Below, piece after piece: positions 18,946 to 21,352 of a stretch of 21,352 nt of DNA (the first letter of the stretch is position 1; every line of letters starts with the position of its first letter). Both the position numbers and the translations under genes were made by a program. Origin of the DNA: Cudoniella acicularis (lineage: Eukaryota > Ascomycota > Leotiomycetes > Helotiales > Helotiaceae); NCBI GenBank assembly GCA_013054445.1, contig JAAMPI010001000.1, positions 1 to 21,352 on the forward strand, written 5' to 3'. The notes beneath the pieces were generated by a model. The model saw only the letters and a program-made list of their open reading frames with translations, ran no database searches and was not told the origin of the DNA.

Positions 18946-21352
18946 TCACGACGAAACACCCAAACCAATCCCCTTCACTCTCCCCTTCATCACGGCCTCC
19001 AACGCCCTTCCAACCGCATTCAAATCCCCAAGTAAAGTAACATGTCCCCTGTCACTACTAATCCGCCCACCATACACAGCCTTATACCCCTCAGGCAACA
19101 TCGCCTCTTTGGCTAAACACACCCCATCACCGCTTGCAAACGCGAGATTATCGTAGGAATCCGAACAAGGGATTCCTTCTCTCCCGTCAACCTTGGCGCC
19201 GTATACAGTTGGAATGGATTTTCCATAGATAAGTGCGAGAGGTGGGTATTGGTTTGTTTCTGATAGTTCGGGTTTGAAATGGAGTTCTTGTTTAAATTTT
19301 TTCGTTTCTGCAAGTGTTCTTTTGAGGTAGGCAATTGCTTTATCGCGTGGTATAGTGACCATAGTGGAGACGGATTGGTTGATATTTTGGCCTTTGCTCA
19401 CTGTATTCGAATTGTTGCCCATTTGAGGCGCTAACGTCCTATCGGTGCCGCTTTCTGCGGCTCCACGAAGGGTATCTGCTGCCCGGTTCGTCTTTGTTGG
19501 AGGTGATGTAGATGTGGGATTGTTGTTTTCTAGCTGTGAGTTTTGGAAGCTTCCTATCATTGGACTTGATGGTCCAGAATTTGGTTTCTTCCCTGGGATA
19601 GGTAAACTAGGCAGGTTCAATAGACTAGACGACATGTTGAGCAAACTACCTAATCCGCCACTAGGAGTCTGATTTCGAGGTGGTAGTGGTGGGTCTGTGC
19701 ACGGCGACCATCGATACTTGATCCAGTCGTCCAAATTAAAAAAGTCTACGGGGTACTTCTCCTTGGTATTGATGTCGATAAAACAGCCCCCATCTTCGGG
19801 GAGTAGCACGAAGCTAGTCCGCAAGGTAAAATTAACTTGAGCTGTCAAAACCCTCGAGCTCAAAAGCACGGCGCCCCATTTCTCAGGGGACCCAAAATAT
19901 TCACACATGCTTGCGGAACTCCCGCATAAACTACGCCGGAAAATAGTTCAGGACGGTGGTTGACAACATAGCGAGTAATTAAACCACCTAAACTATGCGC
20001 TATAACCATTGCACCCCCATGGCCTTGTACTGAGCCATCTTTCGACGGCTGATTTGAAGGTAATTTTTCGAGAAATTCGGTAAGTTTTCGACTCAAGAGA
20101 TGCGGACTAAGTCGCCAGTCATAGCCGTAATCCCAAACTCTCAACCTTCCATTTCGAGCATTTTCGCATTCGCTAAGACGTTTGAACAGACGCTTTGCTA
20201 TATCAACAGGGCCGATATTTTGAAGCATTCCAGACGCGTAGATTTTTTCTGGCATCCTCTCTTCATCTTCTAGCTCAAGTCCAACCTCTAGATCCACTTT
20301 CCGGATGTTCAGCCCCACTTTGACGGGAACCCAAACTTGGCGATGGGTTTTTGCTGAACGGAGAATTGACCCTCGGTATCCACCCATTATCACGACATCA
20401 CCTGTGAGAGATTCCATAGCACGGTCCAAAAAACTTGAATTTGGTCCTTCAGCTACAGACTTCACATTCTCAATTGCACTTGCGGACTGTGAAGGAGCCG
20501 CTGCAACCATTCCAGATGCTACCGTAGTCGTTGAAATTGGATTTGGCTTCCTCTTTGTTAGATTTCCTGGGATAATATCTGGCATTGCATCAGTTTCAGT
20601 CCTCCATCTCGCAGGGATGCTGTTCGCGTTCAAAAAGTTCATGCTGAAACTAAAACTAGGTACGCGGGGCATACTTGGCATACTTGGCATGCTGGGCATC
20701 TGGGGCATCCGGAAGCTGGATCTGTCTTGCAGAGAATCTCGGATGGCTTTGACTCGGGAGTTGACTTGTTCGCGGTGGTTTTCGAATCGTGTATCGTCGC
20801 CTAGAGACGATGCTCTTGAGAGCGAGTGATAGAGGAGAGAGTCATCGGATGTAGTCCGTCTTACAACCTTTGGGCGATCGGGGTCGGCTGCGTTATCTTG
20901 TTTTGATAATCCCCGGGGGTGTGTTGCAACTATCGATTGATATCTGGATGGACCACCAGCATTTTGAGAGCCATGGTTAGAAACAGACATGCTTACAGAG
21001 CGCTGCTCTCGATTGGATCTGGAAATGTTCAGGGTTTTCGAGTCCTGGGAAGTACTGGAAGATCCAAATAAGTTTCCCACTTGAGCCATAGAAGGCATAG
21101 ATGGTAGGCCCTTAGGAAGGTACTTCTTCAAACCTTCCCCGCTTCCTGATCCTGAGCGTGACCTTGATCTCGAAGTGAATACTCCAGTGAGAGCCGATTG
21201 CGGCGGTTCGGTTCGCCGTATAGAAATTTGCTTTGGGCCTGCTTGCCATGGTGTTGGCAAGGCTTGAGCATCGGGCTGTGGTGATGGAAGCTTCCCAAGA
21301 GACAGTCCCTCCTTTCCGACCAATTGTGATTGTTGCGCCTCAGTTGGGTGTG
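18946..21352 (-). CDS. LCAT-like alpha/beta-hydrolase (lipase/acyltransferase), 5' partial, one frameshift
   Basis: Large serine hydrolase resembling the lecithin:cholesterol acyltransferase/phospholipase fold. The reading frame is open to the window edge (first visible codons HPTEAQQSQL), so the start is outside. The first 220 visible residues are Ser/Pro/Arg-rich and probably disordered, including a MPSMPSMPSMP repeat. The catalytic region follows: DVVIMGGYRGSILR (oxyanion side), VWDYGYDWRLSP, and the nucleophile elbow VIAHSLGGL (Ser codon 19994-19992, about visible residue 453). The frame breaks near 19873: the upstream frame ends LGPLRNGAPCF-stop, and the next frame carries on with VLLSSRVLTAQVNFT and EKYPVDFFNLDDWIKYRWSP. 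Probable triad partners are Asp in ASGDGVCLA (19128-19126) and His in DRGHVTLLGD (19044-19042). The stop is at 18946-18948. One missing base restores a single protein, so this is either a sequencing error or a recent inactivation. Substrate unknown. Confidence 0.85.
20668..20710 (-). repeat. Coding 9-base minisatellite (Met-Pro-Ser repeats)
   Basis: Inside the lipase gene, a 9-base unit (CATACTTGG on the plus strand, with variants) repeats about four to five times and encodes MPQMPSMPSMPSMPRVP. It lies in the disordered N-terminal part; copy number probably varies between strains. Confidence 0.8.

Overview
The window is nuclear DNA of a filamentous ascomycete. The real genes carry several short introns (about 44-165 bases) with GTANGT-type donors, CTAAC/CTGAT-like branch sites and NAG acceptors. 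The protein families are typical of Pezizomycotina; Leotiomycetes is a guess from protein flavour only. Exon coordinates were worked out by hand from splice signals, reading-frame continuity and remembered family sequence.

Layout, left to right. (1) 1-1072 (+): 3' part of an acetate/ammonium transporter of the GPR1/FUN34/YaaH family. (2) 1956-5097 (-): a complete eight-exon HAM1-like (lipid-binding-type) protein, convergent with gene 1. (3) About 5.1-6.8 kb: intergenic, with two unrecognised exon-like frames on the minus strand, one of them perhaps a small secreted protein. (4) 6774-8802 (-): a five-exon flavin-containing monooxygenase with a C-terminal membrane anchor. (5) 8830-9608 (-): an unrecognised coding-like stretch broken by a frameshift. 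(6) 10162-10221: a block of 21 G, 21 C and 18 A that looks artificial. It abuts an orphan first exon of a secreted GH3 beta-glucosidase (10318-10698, -) whose other exons are absent. (7) 11856-12756 (-): a three-exon Gtt1-type glutathione S-transferase. (8) 12.8-15.9 kb: no recognisable gene. (9) 15879-17954 (+): a seven-exon MFS permease of the Dal5/allantoate family. (10) 18319-18498 (+): a short relic frame with an in-frame TGA. (11) 18946-21352 (-): the 3' part of an LCAT-like alpha/beta-hydrolase, split by one frameshift near 19873.

The genes do not form an obvious pathway or biosynthetic cluster. They cover nutrient uptake (acetate, small organic anions), detoxification or oxidation (FMO, GST), lipid handling (HAM1-like, lipase) and one broken plant-polymer-degrading enzyme. 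I see no convincing undescribed system. The points most worth a second look are the homopolymer junction that truncates the GH3 gene, the lipase frameshift, and the frameshifted unknown gene upstream of the FMO.
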